A stretch of DNA of 64,000 nt from Verrucomicrobiota bacterium (GCA_030830965.1 JAURLX010000004.1:62001-126000); one strand, 5' to 3'; shown: positions 45,310 to 54,776, counted from the stretch's first letter. Numbers and translations are program-made. Notes: a model not told the origin generated them from the sequence alone.

Positions 45310-46251
45310 TCACCGCTCCGGAGGGGTAGGCTCGGTGGTGAGGCCACGGGCCTTCGACTTCCACGCCCGGGCCGCTTCGGAGACGCCCCGGAAGGCAGTC
45401 GAGAGCTCGGCGGAGGCCCCCTCCATCACGCCCCGGGAGGACTCCAGCGCCGCCGCCATCGAGGAGAGCGCCGCGGAGGCGTCGGCGAGACGAGCCTGCA
45501 GCACCGCGATTCGCCGCGGGGAGAGGGCGTCGTCGGCCGATTCGACCGCCTCTCGGAGGCCGAGGCAGGCGCGTGAGATCTCGGCGACCGCCGGACCCTC
45601 GGCGACCCGGCGGGCGGAGGCGGCGAGCGCCTCGGATCTGCCTACCAGGTCCGCGTTGAGCTTCGCGGCGAATTCAGGGTCGGAGGCCGGTATCCAGCGG
45701 TCGAGGTCCTCCTCCAGCTCCCGCGCGATTGCCATCAGGTCGAGCCGGGCCGCCTCGCCGAAACCGATCGCGAGACGCTCATAAGACTGCTGAAGCGTGC
45801 CGCCCGTGGCAGGCACCTCGCCGGGGCCGAGGCCCTCCGTAACGACGGCGCCCGGCTCCCAGAGCAGCTCCACCTGCAGCATGCCGGAGGCCGGGCTCAC
45901 CGAGACGAGACGAGCGACGAGGCCGCGCCGGACCTCCTCCTGGAGACGGTCGCCACGCAGACGGCCGGCGAATCCTTGGTCCTCGAGCGAGTCCGGATCC
46001 AAAGCGAGGAGGAGTTCGGGCCTCAGCCTTCCCGTCGCGTCTTCGCGGAGCGCGATCGAGGCAACCTGCCCCACGACGACGCCGCGCACCCGCACGGGCG
46101 TGCCGGAGGTCACGCCCTGCACCGAGAAGTCGGGACGCACGAGCACCGACACGATCGGCGCAGACCAGGCGCGCCACCAGGCCCAGCCGGAAGCCGCGGC
46201 CGCGGCGAGCACGGCGCCGAGGAGCAGGCCGCCCAGCGTCCGGCGGCTCAT
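45310..46251 (-). CDS. MCE/MlaD-family lipid-transport protein
   Basis: A 313-residue periplasmic protein anchored by an N-terminal helix (LGGLLLGAVLAAAAASGWAW). An MCE domain follows (about 33-125; VLVRPDFSVQGVTSGTPVRVRGVVVGQV), the hexamer-forming fold of MlaD, PqiB and YebT that carries lipids between membranes. The rest is helical. No MlaE/MlaF permease or ATPase gene is adjacent. Its start overlaps the pheA stop by ATGA. Confidence 0.85.
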   Translation of the reverse strand: MSRRTLGGLLLGAVLAAAAASGWAWWRAWSAPIVSVLVRPDFSVQGVTSGTPVRVRGVVVGQVASIALREDATGRLRPELLLALDPDSLEDQGFAGRLRGDRLQEEVRRGLVARLVSVSPASGMLQVELLWEPGAVVTEGLGPGEVPATGGTLQQSYERLAIGFGEAARLDLMAIARELEEDLDRWIPASDPEFAAKLNADLVGRSEALAASARRVAEGPAVAEISRACLGLREAVESADDALSPRRIAVLQARLADASAALSSMAAALESSRGVMEGASAELSTAFRGVSEAARAWKSKARGLTTEPTPPER

Positions 46252-47315
46252 CCGGCCGACTGGGGGTAGCTACCGAGCCACTTCACGACCTCGCAGCGCC
46301 CCTTCAGGTCGGCGACGGCGGACTGCACGGCGGGCGTCTCCCAGTGGCCTGGGAAGTCGATGAAGAACTGGTACTCCCAGGCGCGTCGGCGGCTGGGACG
46401 CGACTCGATGCGGATGAGGTTGAGCCCGCGGTCCGAGAAGGCCTTGAGGGCGGCCTGCAGGGAGCCAGGCTCATGCCTGAGCGCGAGCACGACGCTGGTG
46501 ACTTCCTCCCGGGCTCCGGGCGGATTGGCGGCAGCGCCGATGACGAAGAACCGGGTGGCGTTGTCGCGACGGTCTTGAATGCCGCGGGCGAGGACCGGCA
46601 CGCCCCGGGACTCGGCGGCGGAGGCGGACGCGACGGCCGCGCGGCCCACGGGCTCGCGTGCGACGAGGTCGACCGCGGCGGCGGTGCTGTCCGCCTCCTT
46701 CAGCGCCGCGCCAGGAAGGTGGCGGGCTAGCCAGCCGCGGCACTGCGCGAGCGCGATGTCCTTGGAAAGCACCTCCTTGACCTCGGCCAGCGGCCCCTGC
46801 CCCACGAGGCACTGCTCGACGGAGAGCGTCACCTGGGCGACGACCTTGAGCTCGGACTCGGCGAGGAGGTCGAGGGAGTGGCTCACCACGCCCTCGGTGG
46901 AGTTCTCGACGGGCACGACGCCGTAGGAGGCCTCGCCAGACTCGACCGCGGCAAAGACGTCGGCGATTGAGCGTAGCGGCAGCGCGGGCACGCTCGAGCC
47001 GAAGGCGCGCACCTGGGCCTGCTGCGTGAAGGAGCCCTCGGGCCCGAGGTAGGCGACCGGGCGCTGCATCTGCGCGCCGATGGAAAGCGAAATGACCTCG
47101 CGGAACACGGCGCGGACGCCGGAGGCAGGGATGCCGGGCGCGGCCTCGGTCAGCGCGCGCAGCACCTGCTCCTCCCGCTGCGGGGCGTAGACGGGGGAGC
47201 CGGCGCGCTGCTTGGCTTCGCCGATGAGACGGGCGACCTCGAGCCTGCGCCCGAGCAGGGCGAGGATCTCCTGGTCGATTCGGTCGACCTCGCGGCGATG
47301 GTCCTCGAGTCCCAT
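46248..47315 (-). CDS. pheA: Bifunctional chorismate mutase/prephenate dehydratase (P-protein)
   Basis: PheA turns chorismate into prephenate and then phenylpyruvate for phenylalanine synthesis. The 355-residue protein has an AroQ chorismate mutase domain (1-85; DHRREVDRIDQEILALLGRR), a prephenate dehydratase domain (about 90-270; VAYLGPEGSFTQQA, VVPVENSTEGVV, and the TRFFVIG motif), and an ACT domain (about 280-350; LRHEPGSLQAALKAF then ESRPSRRRAWEYQFFIDF) for feedback control by Phe. It lies 5 nt after scpB. Confidence 0.95.
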   Translation of the reverse strand: MGLEDHRREVDRIDQEILALLGRRLEVARLIGEAKQRAGSPVYAPQREEQVLRALTEAAPGIPASGVRAVFREVISLSIGAQMQRPVAYLGPEGSFTQQAQVRAFGSSVPALPLRSIADVFAAVESGEASYGVVPVENSTEGVVSHSLDLLAESELKVVAQVTLSVEQCLVGQGPLAEVKEVLSKDIALAQCRGWLARHLPGAALKEADSTAAAVDLVAREPVGRAAVASASAAESRGVPVLARGIQDRRDNATRFFVIGAAANPPGAREEVTSVVLALRHEPGSLQAALKAFSDRGLNLIRIESRPSRRRAWEYQFFIDFPGHWETPAVQSAVADLKGRCEVVKWLGSYPQSAG

Positions 47316-47320
47316 GGCGT

Positions 47321-48085
47321 TCAGGTCACGGCCGGACCCTCGGCGGACGCGGGGCCGGCCGGGGAGTCCGCAGGCAGGCCCACGTCGGCGTCGCCGACGG
47401 CCGTCGGCGCGGTGGCACGGGCGATCCATTCGCTGATCTGGGCGGGCGAGAGCACGTCGGAGGCGGGCAGCTCGCCGAGCGAACGGAGCCCCGTGAAGTC
47501 GAGGAAGCGGTCCGTGGTGCCGTACTGCAGGGGACGTCCGGGCAGTTCGGCCCGTCCGGTCACGGCCACGAGCTCGAGCTCGAGCAGGCGGGTGAGGGCG
47601 CTGTCCACCGAGACGCCGCGGATGGCCTCCATCTCCGGACGGGTGACAGGCTGGCGGTAGGCGACGATCGAGAGGGTCTCGAGCGAGGCCGGGCTGAGCC
47701 GCTGCGGCCGCGGCTCCCCGCGGAGAAGGCGCACCCAGTCGGAATAGGCGGGCGAGATGACCAGACGAAAGCCCTCGGGCCCCTGTAGGATACGACTGGA
47801 GTCGTTGGCCTCCCGCATCTCGGCTTCAAGGGCGTCGACCGCCTCGCGGATCTGCGTGGCGGTGAGCAGCGTGGGGACCTGATCGATGATGTCCTGGATG
47901 ACCTCCTGCACCGGGGCCGCAGAGGCGGCCGGCGCGTCGGAGGCGGCCGGTTCGGCCGGGTCGGCGACGGCGGCCGCGGACTGGGCGTGATAACGCTGCA
48001 CGACCTTCTGGATGTCCTTGATGGACACCGCCTCGGAGGTCGAGAGCAGGAGGGCCTTGATTATCTTCTTGAGATTGAATTCCAC
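47321..48085 (-). CDS. scpB: Segregation and condensation protein B
   Basis: ScpB joins ScpA and Smc in the chromosome-organising condensin complex. The 254-residue protein has the paired winged-helix pattern: IIKALLLSTSEAVSIKDI at the start, and RLSPASLETLSIVAYRQPVTRPEMEAIRG with LLELELVAVTGRAE and QYGTTDRFLDFTGL. Between the two halves (about 35-60) is an Ala-rich low-complexity insert that is longer than usual. It starts with GTG at 48085. scpA is not in the window. Confidence 0.93.
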   Translation of the reverse strand: MEFNLKKIIKALLLSTSEAVSIKDIQKVVQRYHAQSAAAVADPAEPAASDAPAASAAPVQEVIQDIIDQVPTLLTATQIREAVDALEAEMREANDSSRILQGPEGFRLVISPAYSDWVRLLRGEPRPQRLSPASLETLSIVAYRQPVTRPEMEAIRGVSVDSALTRLLELELVAVTGRAELPGRPLQYGTTDRFLDFTGLRSLGELPASDVLSPAQISEWIARATAPTAVGDADVGLPADSPAGPASAEGPAVT

Positions 48086-48205
48086 GGGACGACGGACTTT
48101 TAAATCGGGTTGTAGGCGGGGTTCGGGCGGCACAAAGTCCGCCCTCCCCCTCCCTTTTAGATAGGCGGGCGGGACCCACTGACAACCGCAGACTTTCCCA
48201 AGAAC

Positions 48206-49894
48206 ATGACCAAGCCCGACTCCTGCCGCCAGCACTCCTCCATCGTCGTCGACGGACCCGACCGGGCGCCCAGCCGGGCCATGCTCAGGGCGGTCGGCTT
48301 CAGCGACGGAGACTTCGGCAAGTCGGTCGTCGGCATCGCCTCCACCTGGTCGATGGTCACGCCGTGCAACATGCACATCGACCGCCTCGCCGACGAGGCC
48401 GCCAGGGGCGCCGACGACGCCGGCGGCAAGGCCGTGATCTTCGGCACCATCACCGTCTCGGACGGCATCTCGATGGGCACGCCGGGCATGCGCTACTCCC
48501 TCGTGTCACGCGAGATCATCGCCGACTCGATCGAGGCCGTGGCTGGCGCCGAGGGCTTCGACGGGCTGGTCGCCATCGGCGGGTGCGACAAGAACATGCC
48601 CGCCTGCGTCATGGCCATGGCCAGGCTCAACCGCCCCTCGGTCTTCGTCTACGGTGGCACGATCGTGCCCGGCCTCCACCGCGGCCAGCCCGCGGACATC
48701 GTCACGGTCTTCGAGGCCGTGGGCAAGCACGCGGGCCAGCAGATTGGCGACGGGGAGCTCCGGGAGATCGAGTCGTGCTCCATCCCCGGCGAAGGCTCCT
48801 GCGGCGGCATGTACACGGCCAACACCATGGCCAGCGCCATCGAGGCCCTCGGCCTGAGCCTGCCCGACAGCTCCGCCCAGCTCGCCAACTCGAAGGACAA
48901 GCTCGCCGACTGCGAGCGCGCCGGCCGCGCGGTGGTCGAGCTGCTCCGGCGCAACATACGCCCCTCCGACATCCTGACCCGGAAGGCCTTCGAGAACGCC
49001 GTCACCGTGGTGATCGCCCTCGGGGGCTCCACGAACGCCGTCATGCACCTCATCGCGATGGCGCACTCCGCCGGCGTGACGCTCACGCTGGAAGACTTCG
49101 AGCGGATCGGGCGCGGGGTGCCCGTGCTGGCCGACCTCAAGCCGAGCGGCAAGTACAACATGGCCCACTTCGTGCGCATCGGCGGTCTGCAGCCGCTGCT
49201 GAAGATGCTCCTGGACCGAGGCCTGCTGCACGGCGACTGCCTGACCGTCACCGGCCGCACCGTCGCCGAGAACCTCGCGCAGGTCGGGCCCTACGCGGCC
49301 GACCAGGACGTCGTGCGCCCGTTCTCCAACCCGGTGAAGGCGGATAGCCACCTGCGCATCCTGCGCGGCAATCTGGCGCCCGAGGGCGCGGTGGCCAAGA
49401 TCACCGGCAAGGAAGGGAGCAGCTTCACCGGCAGAGCCATCGTCTTCGAGTCCGAGGAGGACGCGCTGCGCGGCATCCTCCAGGGCAAGGTCGCCGACGG
49501 CCATGTCATCGTCATCCGCAACGAGGGCCCGAAGGGCGGCCCCGGCATGCGCGAGATGCTCGGACCCACGAGCGCCATCATGGGCAAGGGCCTCGGCAAG
49601 ACCGTGGCGCTCATCACCGACGGACGCTTCTCGGGCGGAAGCCACGGGTTCGTGGTCGGCCACATCACCCCCGAGGCCGCGACCGGCGGCCTGCTCGCGG
49701 TGGTGAAGGACGGCGACGTGATCACGATCGACGCGGTGAAGAACGAGATTAACCTCGCCGTGCCCGCGGAGGAGGCCGCCCGGCGGCTCGCCGGATGGAG
49801 GCCCGCACCCTGCAAGGAGACGCGCGGCACGCTCGCCAAGTACGCGAAGCTCGTGTCCTCGGCCTCGCGAGGCGCCATCACCGACGGCGACTGA
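48206..49894 (+). CDS. ilvD: Dihydroxy-acid dehydratase
   Basis: IlvD dehydrates dihydroxy acids in valine, leucine and isoleucine synthesis using an Fe-S cluster. The 562-residue protein has the three cluster cysteines C54 (TPCNMHID), C127 (GGCDKNMP) and C199 (GSCGGMYTANTM). The C-terminal block GRFSGGSHGFVVGHITPEA is also conserved. It stands alone; no other ilv gene is nearby. The leader before the ATG is CA-rich and lacks a Shine-Dalgarno sequence. Confidence 0.96.
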   Translation: MTKPDSCRQHSSIVVDGPDRAPSRAMLRAVGFSDGDFGKSVVGIASTWSMVTPCNMHIDRLADEAARGADDAGGKAVIFGTITVSDGISMGTPGMRYSLVSREIIADSIEAVAGAEGFDGLVAIGGCDKNMPACVMAMARLNRPSVFVYGGTIVPGLHRGQPADIVTVFEAVGKHAGQQIGDGELREIESCSIPGEGSCGGMYTANTMASAIEALGLSLPDSSAQLANSKDKLADCERAGRAVVELLRRNIRPSDILTRKAFENAVTVVIALGGSTNAVMHLIAMAHSAGVTLTLEDFERIGRGVPVLADLKPSGKYNMAHFVRIGGLQPLLKMLLDRGLLHGDCLTVTGRTVAENLAQVGPYAADQDVVRPFSNPVKADSHLRILRGNLAPEGAVAKITGKEGSSFTGRAIVFESEEDALRGILQGKVADGHVIVIRNEGPKGGPGMREMLGPTSAIMGKGLGKTVALITDGRFSGGSHGFVVGHITPEAATGGLLAVVKDGDVITIDAVKNEINLAVPAEEAARRLAGWRPAPCKETRGTLAKYAKLVSSASRGAITDGD

Positions 49895-49917
49895 GCACGA
49901 CGCCGGCCTGTCCGATG

Positions 49918-49946
49918 TTGCCAACTGCGGCGGGCGGCCCGAAATG
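49918..49946 (+). promoter_or_regulatory. Leaderless-type promoter of pgi
   Basis: TTGCCA (49918..49923), 17-nt spacer, GAAATG (49941..49946), 5 nt before the GTG start. Identical geometry and -10 to pyrC. Confidence 0.55.
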
Positions 49947-49951
49947 ACGGC

Positions 49952-51529
49952 GTGCCCTCCTCCTTTGAACGCTTCCGCGCCGGCCTTCTGGACTTCCCCC
50001 AGGACGGGTTCGCGCTCGACCTCAGCCGCGCGCCGGAACCGGAGGGGTTCGCGGCCCGGATGGCGGACCCGATGCGGCGCGCCTTCGAGGAGATGGCGGC
50101 CTTGGAGCAAGGCGCCGTCGCCAACCCGGACGAGCGCCGGATGGTCGGCCATTACTGGCTCCGCGCCCCCGAACTGGCCCCGGACGCCGCCACGGGGGAG
50201 GCGATCCGCGCCGCCGTGCTCGCGGTGGAGGGCTTTGCCCGCGATGTCCACGAGGGGCGCGTGCGCGGCGAAAAGGGGCCCTTCACGGACCTGCTCTGCA
50301 TCGGCATCGGCGGCTCGGCGCTCGGACCGCAGTTCGTGTCGGACGCCCTCGGCGGACGCCACGACCGGCTGCGCGTGCATTTCATCGACAACACCGATCC
50401 GGACGGCATCGACCGGACCTTCGACGCGCTTGAAGGCCGCCTCGGCACGACGCTCGCCGTCGTGACCTCAAAGTCGGGCAGCACGCCCGAGCCGCGCAAC
50501 GGCCAGCTCGAGGCGGCGGCCCGCTGGCAGGCCGCCGGCCTCGCCTTCCCGCGGCATGCCGTCGCGGTCACCGGCGAGGGCAGCCAGCTCGACGGCGTCG
50601 CGAAGGAGGAGTCCTGGCTCGCCCGCTTCCCGATGTGGGACTGGGTCGGCGGCCGTACGAGCGAGCTGGGCCCGGTGGGCCTGCTGCCGGCCGCGCTGCA
50701 GGGGGCCGACATCCGCGGGCTGCTCGCGGGCGCAGCCCGGATGGACGAGCTCACGCGCGTCCCCGACGCCGCGCGCAACCCCGCGGCGCGCCTCGCCCTC
50801 GCCTGGCACCACCTCACCGAAGGACGCGGCTCCAAGGCCATGGTCGTCCTGCCCTACAAGGACAGGCTGCTCCTGCTGTCACGCTACCTACAGCAGCTGG
50901 TGATGGAATCGCTGGGCAAGGAGCTCGACCTCCGCGGCGTGAAGGTGAACCAGGGCCTGACGGTCTACGGAAACAAGGGATCCACCGACCAGCACGCCTA
51001 CGTCCAGCAGCTGCGCGACGGCGTGGACAACTTCTTCGCCGTCTTCATCGAGGTCCTGCGGGATCGCGAGGGCCCCTCGCCCGAGGTCGAGCCCGGCGTC
51101 CGTTCGGGAGACTACCTGCAGGCCTTCCTGCTCGGAACCCGCGAGGCGCTGACCGACGGCGGCCGCGCCAGCCTCACCCTCACCGTCGACCACGTCGACG
51201 CACGGTCGGTGGGCATGCTGATCGCGCTGTTTGAACGTGCCGTAGGCCTCTACGCATCCCTCGTCGGCATCAACGCCTACCACCAGCCGGGCGTCGAGGC
51301 GGGCAAGAAGGCCGCTGCGGCCGCCCTAGGCCTTCGGGCGAGGGCGCTGGCGGTGCTGCGCTCGAGACCCGGCATCTGGCTCAGTTGTGCGGAAATATGC
51401 GGGGAAAAGGGGCTTGATGGCTCCGAGGAGCTGGTCTACAAAACGCTTCTCCACGCGTCCGCCAACGGCACGGAATTGTCCGTACGCCGAACGGGAGACC
51501 CCGCAGAGGCGCGATTCAAACTTACCTGA
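49952..51529 (+). CDS. pgi: Glucose-6-phosphate isomerase with C-terminal extension
   Basis: Pgi interconverts glucose-6-phosphate and fructose-6-phosphate. The 525-residue protein carries [44 protein letters not shown] and the late [15 protein letters not shown] block. After that block there is a further segment of about 75 residues ([16 protein letters not shown] to [16 protein letters not shown]) that looks like a small helical or winged-helix tail, as seen in the cyanobacterial-type enzyme. It starts with GTG at 49952. Confidence 0.93.
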   Translation: MPSSFERFRAGLLDFPQDGFALDLSRAPEPEGFAARMADPMRRAFEEMAALEQGAVANPDERRMVGHYWLRAPELAPDAATGEAIRAAVLAVEGFARDVHEGRVRGEKGPFTDLLCIGIGGSALGPQFVSDALGGRHDRLRVHFIDNTDPDGIDRTFDALEGRLGTTLAVVTSKSGSTPEPRNGQLEAAARWQAAGLAFPRHAVAVTGEGSQLDGVAKEESWLARFPMWDWVGGRTSELGPVGLLPAALQGADIRGLLAGAARMDELTRVPDAARNPAARLALAWHHLTEGRGSKAMVVLPYKDRLLLLSRYLQQLVMESLGKELDLRGVKVNQGLTVYGNKGSTDQHAYVQQLRDGVDNFFAVFIEVLRDREGPSPEVEPGVRSGDYLQAFLLGTREALTDGGRASLTLTVDHVDARSVGMLIALFERAVGLYASLVGINAYHQPGVEAGKKAAAAALGLRARALAVLRSRPGIWLSCAEICGEKGLDGSEELVYKTLLHASANGTELSVRRTGDPAEARFKLT

Positions 51530-51547
51530 CCCCAAGCCCACCGCCCC

Positions 51548-52456
51548 ATGAACAAGAAGCTCAATCTCTTCATCCGGATCTTCGGAATCGTCGCCGCGCT
51601 CGCCGCCGGCACCTTCGCCTACCTGCTCAAGGGCAAGATGGGGGCCGCGATGGCCGCAACGGCCTGGGCCGTGACCGACCCCGAGGTCAACGCTCCCCCG
51701 CAGTTCGACGGACGCATGGCCGCCATCGGCGAGAAGGTGAAGCCCCTGCTCGACGCGAAGTCCAAGAAGATTCTCGAGCTCGAGGGCAACGTGAAGGACC
51801 TCCGCGCCGAGGTCGCCGACAAGACCACCAAGATCGAGGGACTCACCGCGAACGTGACCACGCTCGAGGGCGAGCGCGCCGAGCTCACCCGCAAGCGCGA
51901 CGACCTGACCGCCCAGCTGACCGAAGCCACCAGCAAGCGCGACTCCCTCGCGGCCGAGCTTGAGACCACCAAGGCCGAGGTCGCCGACACCAAGAGCAGG
52001 ATCGCCGCCATGTTCTCCAAGGAGCAGATGGAGGAGAGCATCGCCAAGGTCACCCAGGCCGAGGAGAAGCTCGAAAAGGCCCGCGGACGCTACGTCCAAC
52101 TTTACGGATGGGCCTCCGGCAAGTCCGACTCCAAGCCCCCTTATCCGCGCGACCCCCTCGCCGAGGAGGCCGCCCCCGGAGCCCCTGGCGTGCCGAGCTT
52201 CGGCGCCGAAGGCATCGTGACCAAGGTCATCGCCCTCGACACCGCCACCGGGCTCGTCGCGTTCTCCGTAGGCGAGCATAGCGGCGTGCGCGCCGAAGCG
52301 GGCTTCGAGGTGCATGTCTCCGGAATCAAGTCAGGCAGCGTCCGCGTGTCCGCCTCCCGGCCCAATGTCGCCTACGCGCAGCTGCTGCCGGGCTTCGAGC
52401 TCAAGCAGTTCAGCAATGGCACGGTCGTGACGCTGGTGCCCTTCGCCGCCAACTAA
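51548..52456 (+). CDS. Membrane-anchored coiled-coil protein, unknown function
   Basis: A 302-residue protein. An N-terminal transmembrane helix (LFIRIFGIVAALAAGTFAYLL, about 6-26) is followed by a periplasmic domain: a long coiled coil (about 60-185, heptad-rich with many Lys/Glu/Leu/Thr) and a C-terminal beta-rich domain (about 215-300) ending FSNGTVVTLVPFAAN. I do not recognise the family. The layout suggests an envelope scaffold or tether. It precedes a small lipoprotein gene by 1 nt, so the two may act together. Confidence 0.7.
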   Translation: MNKKLNLFIRIFGIVAALAAGTFAYLLKGKMGAAMAATAWAVTDPEVNAPPQFDGRMAAIGEKVKPLLDAKSKKILELEGNVKDLRAEVADKTTKIEGLTANVTTLEGERAELTRKRDDLTAQLTEATSKRDSLAAELETTKAEVADTKSRIAAMFSKEQMEESIAKVTQAEEKLEKARGRYVQLYGWASGKSDSKPPYPRDPLAEEAAPGAPGVPSFGAEGIVTKVIALDTATGLVAFSVGEHSGVRAEAGFEVHVSGIKSGSVRVSASRPNVAYAQLLPGFELKQFSNGTVVTLVPFAAN

Positions 52457-52457
52457 G

Positions 52458-52622
52458 ATGCCTGCGCTTGGAAGCACCCTCCTGCTCGTCGCGGCGGCCC
52501 TCGTGCTGACGGCTTGCGGCACGGTGGAGAAGCGCGCGGACGACACCCTGCCGCAGGCGGCCCCCGCCAACTGGCAGGGCGCCCTGCCAGGCATGCAGTC
52601 CCAGGGGCCCGGCTTCCGCTGA
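52458..52622 (+). CDS. Small lipoprotein
   Basis: A 54-residue peptide. The signal peptide ends in a clear lipobox: LVLTAC with lipidated C20 followed by GTVEKRADD. The mature part is about 35 residues, acidic/polar at first and then Pro/Gln/Gly-rich (PANWQGALPGMQSQGPGFR). It sits 1 nt after the coiled-coil gene and its TGA overlaps the rsmI ATG by one base, so it belongs to this operon. Unknown function. Confidence 0.7.
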   Translation: MPALGSTLLLVAAALVLTACGTVEKRADDTLPQAAPANWQGALPGMQSQGPGFR

Positions 52623-53347
52623 TGCCGGCCGCGGCCGACGGCGCGGCGCAAGCCCGTCGCGGGCGCCTGCTCGTCGTCGCCACGCCCCTGGGCAACCTCG
52701 GGGACATCTCGGCGCGGGCCAGAGAATCGATCGCCGCCAGCGACCTCGTGGCCTGCGAGGACACACGCACCTCGGGCAACCTGCTGCGCCTGCTGGGCGT
52801 CGACGGACCGCGGCTCGTCGCATACCACGAGCACAACGAGCGCGAGGCGGCCGAGCAGATCGCGGCCCACGTGCGCGAGGGCGCGACGGTGACGCTGCTC
52901 ACCGACGCCGGCACGCCCGGCATCAGCGACCCGGGCTTCCGGCTCGTGCGTGAATGCCGCCGGCTCGGACTGGAGGCGTCCCCCGTGCCGGGGCCCTGCG
53001 CCGCCGTCGCGCTCCTCTCGGTCAGCGGCCTGCCGACCAATGCGTTCCGCTTCGTCGGCTTCCTTCCGCCCAAGTCGGCCGCTCGCCGTCGGTTCCTGGC
53101 CGAGGAGGCGGCGGAGGCGGCGGAGACGGTGGTGCTTCACGAGTCCTGCCACAGGATCGAGGCGCTGCTCGGCGAGATGCTTGAGACGCTCGGCGGGCAG
53201 CGCGTTGCCTGCGTCGGGCGCGAACTGACCAAGGCGCATGAGACCATACGCACGGGCCCGCTTGCCTCGCTGGTGCCGGAACTGCTGGCCGGCTCGCTCA
53301 AGGGGGAGTTCACCGTCGCGATAGCGCCCAAGGGGTTCGTGCTCTGA
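52622..53347 (+). CDS. rsmI: 16S rRNA 2'-O-methyltransferase (C1402)
   Basis: RsmI methylates the ribose of C1402 in the 30S decoding centre. The 241-residue SAM-dependent TP-methylase has the family motifs: LLVVATPLGNLGDISARA, ACEDTRTSGNLL, LLTDAGTPGISDPGFRLVRE, and FRFVGFLPPKS. The start at 52622 overlaps the upstream lipoprotein stop by one base. It ends just before a new promoter. Confidence 0.95.
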   Translation: MPAAADGAAQARRGRLLVVATPLGNLGDISARARESIAASDLVACEDTRTSGNLLRLLGVDGPRLVAYHEHNEREAAEQIAAHVREGATVTLLTDAGTPGISDPGFRLVRECRRLGLEASPVPGPCAAVALLSVSGLPTNAFRFVGFLPPKSAARRRFLAEEAAEAAETVVLHESCHRIEALLGEMLETLGGQRVACVGRELTKAHETIRTGPLASLVPELLAGSLKGEFTVAIAPKGFVL

Positions 53348-53357
53348 GCCGAAGGGG

Positions 53358-53386
53358 TTGACCCGGCGGGGCCGTACGTCAGTCTG
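53358..53386 (+). promoter_or_regulatory. Leaderless-type promoter of the lpxA operon
   Basis: TTGACC (53358..53363), 17-nt spacer, AGTCTG (53381..53386), 8 nt before the ATG at 53395. Confidence 0.45.
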
Positions 53387-53394
53387 CCGCCACG

Positions 53395-54000
53395 ATGGCG
53401 GGGTTCGACGACAGCCTGGTCCGGGAATACTTCGAGATGAACGGATTCTTCGTCCGCCAGTCCCGCAAGTACGCTGTGCAGTCACGACGCAAACGGGCCG
53501 ACGAGGAGGGCGACCTGCTGGTCATCAATCCGTCCCCGCGACGGGGCGCCGACCTGCCCTTCCAGCTCTTCGGCACCGACCTGCCCGGCCTCTCGGCGGC
53601 CGTCGTCGCGGTCAAGGGCTGGCACACCACCAAGGCGGTCACGCCCACGATGATACGCAAGGGAGACCTCCTCGAGTTCGTGCGCAAGGAGGCGGTCGAG
53701 GCCGCGCGAGACGCCTTCGCCGACCTGGCGACCGAGGACGGCAGCTCGCTATCCAAATTGCTGGTGCTGCCCGGCATTCCGGCCCAGGAGCCCCAGCGCT
53801 CGGAGAGCATCACGCTGCTCAAGGAGAGCGGGGTCGACCACGTGCTGACCTTCCGCACGATCCTGGAGAACCTGGTGCAGGCGGTGGAGGCGAACCAGAG
53901 CTACGCCAAGTCGGACACGTTGCAGCTCCTGCGCCTGCTCCGGGTTTACGACATGGTGAAGGCGGCGCAGCTCGAGCTTTTCGGAGGGCCACCCAAATGA
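53395..54000 (+). CDS. Uncharacterised protein coupled to lpxA
   Basis: I do not recognise this 201-residue soluble protein. An N-terminal part (about 1-40) has FFVRQSRKYAVQSRRKRADEEGDLLVI. The middle reads VVAVKGWHTTKAV with helices after it, and the C-terminal part (DHVLTFRTILENLVQAVE, then LRLLRVYDMVKAAQLELFGG) is helical. The early D/E residues plus a later V-x-V-K could suit a PD-(D/E)xK nuclease fold, but this is speculation. Its stop overlaps the lpxA start by ATGA. Confidence 0.6.
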   Translation: MAGFDDSLVREYFEMNGFFVRQSRKYAVQSRRKRADEEGDLLVINPSPRRGADLPFQLFGTDLPGLSAAVVAVKGWHTTKAVTPTMIRKGDLLEFVRKEAVEAARDAFADLATEDGSSLSKLLVLPGIPAQEPQRSESITLLKESGVDHVLTFRTILENLVQAVEANQSYAKSDTLQLLRLLRVYDMVKAAQLELFGGPPK

Positions 54001-54776
54001 TCCACCCGCTCGCCTCGGTGGAGACAGGCGCGGAAGTCGACCCTTCGGCCGAGATTGGGGCCTGGGCGCTGGTGGAGTCGGGTGCGGTCGTCGGGCCGCG
54101 CTGCCGCATCGCGGCGCACGCGGTGGTCAAACGCGGCTCACGCCTGAAGGAGGACGTGGTCGTCGACCACTTCGCCGTCGTCGGCGGCGACCCGCAAGAC
54201 CTCGCCTTCGACCGCGCCACGGCCTCCTTCGCCGACGTCGGGGCCGGCACGGTGATCCGCGAACATGCCACTGTGCACCGGGCGACAAAGCCCGGGGGCG
54301 CGACGGTCGTCGGCGCCGGCTGCCTGCTGATGGCCGGTAGCCATGTGGCGCACGACTGCGCCCTCGGCGCGCGGGTGATTCTCGCCAACGGCTGCATGCT
54401 GGGCGGCCATGTCACGGTCGGCGACGCCGCTTTCGTCAGCGGCGGCACTGCCGTGCACCAGTTCTGCCGCATCGGCGCCGGCGCGATGATCTCGGGGAAC
54501 GCCGTGATCACGGAGGACGTGCCTCCGCAGACGCTGGCCCACGGACGCAACGAGGTCTCCGGGCTCAACCTGGTCGGCCTGCGCCGCCGGGGCGCCGCGG
54601 CCGAGACGACCGCCGAACTGAAGCGCGCCTACCATGCCGTCTTCGGCCCGGGCGCGGACTGCGCCGCGCTAGCGGCCGCGGCCCTTGCCGGCGGAGGCTA
54701 CTCGAGCCCCGAGGCGACGGAGTTCCTCTCTTTCTTCGGCGGCGGCACACGCGGGCGCTTCGCCCGCCCGAGATGA
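53997..54776 (+). CDS. lpxA: UDP-N-acetylglucosamine acyltransferase
   Basis: LpxA adds the first fatty acyl chain in lipid A synthesis. The 259-residue protein is a left-handed beta-helix of hexapeptide repeats (MIHPLASVETGAEVDPSAEIG to about residue 185). Family motifs include VIREHATVHRATKPGG, LLMAGSHVAHDC with the catalytic His, and GGTAVHQFCRIG. The C-terminal helical part (GLRRRGAAAETTAELKRAYH) completes the trimer. Usual neighbours lpxD, fabZ and lpxB are absent; it is coupled to the upstream unknown gene and pdxA. Confidence 0.95.
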   Translation: MIHPLASVETGAEVDPSAEIGAWALVESGAVVGPRCRIAAHAVVKRGSRLKEDVVVDHFAVVGGDPQDLAFDRATASFADVGAGTVIREHATVHRATKPGGATVVGAGCLLMAGSHVAHDCALGARVILANGCMLGGHVTVGDAAFVSGGTAVHQFCRIGAGAMISGNAVITEDVPPQTLAHGRNEVSGLNLVGLRRRGAAAETTAELKRAYHAVFGPGADCAALAAAALAGGGYSSPEATEFLSFFGGGTRGRFARPR

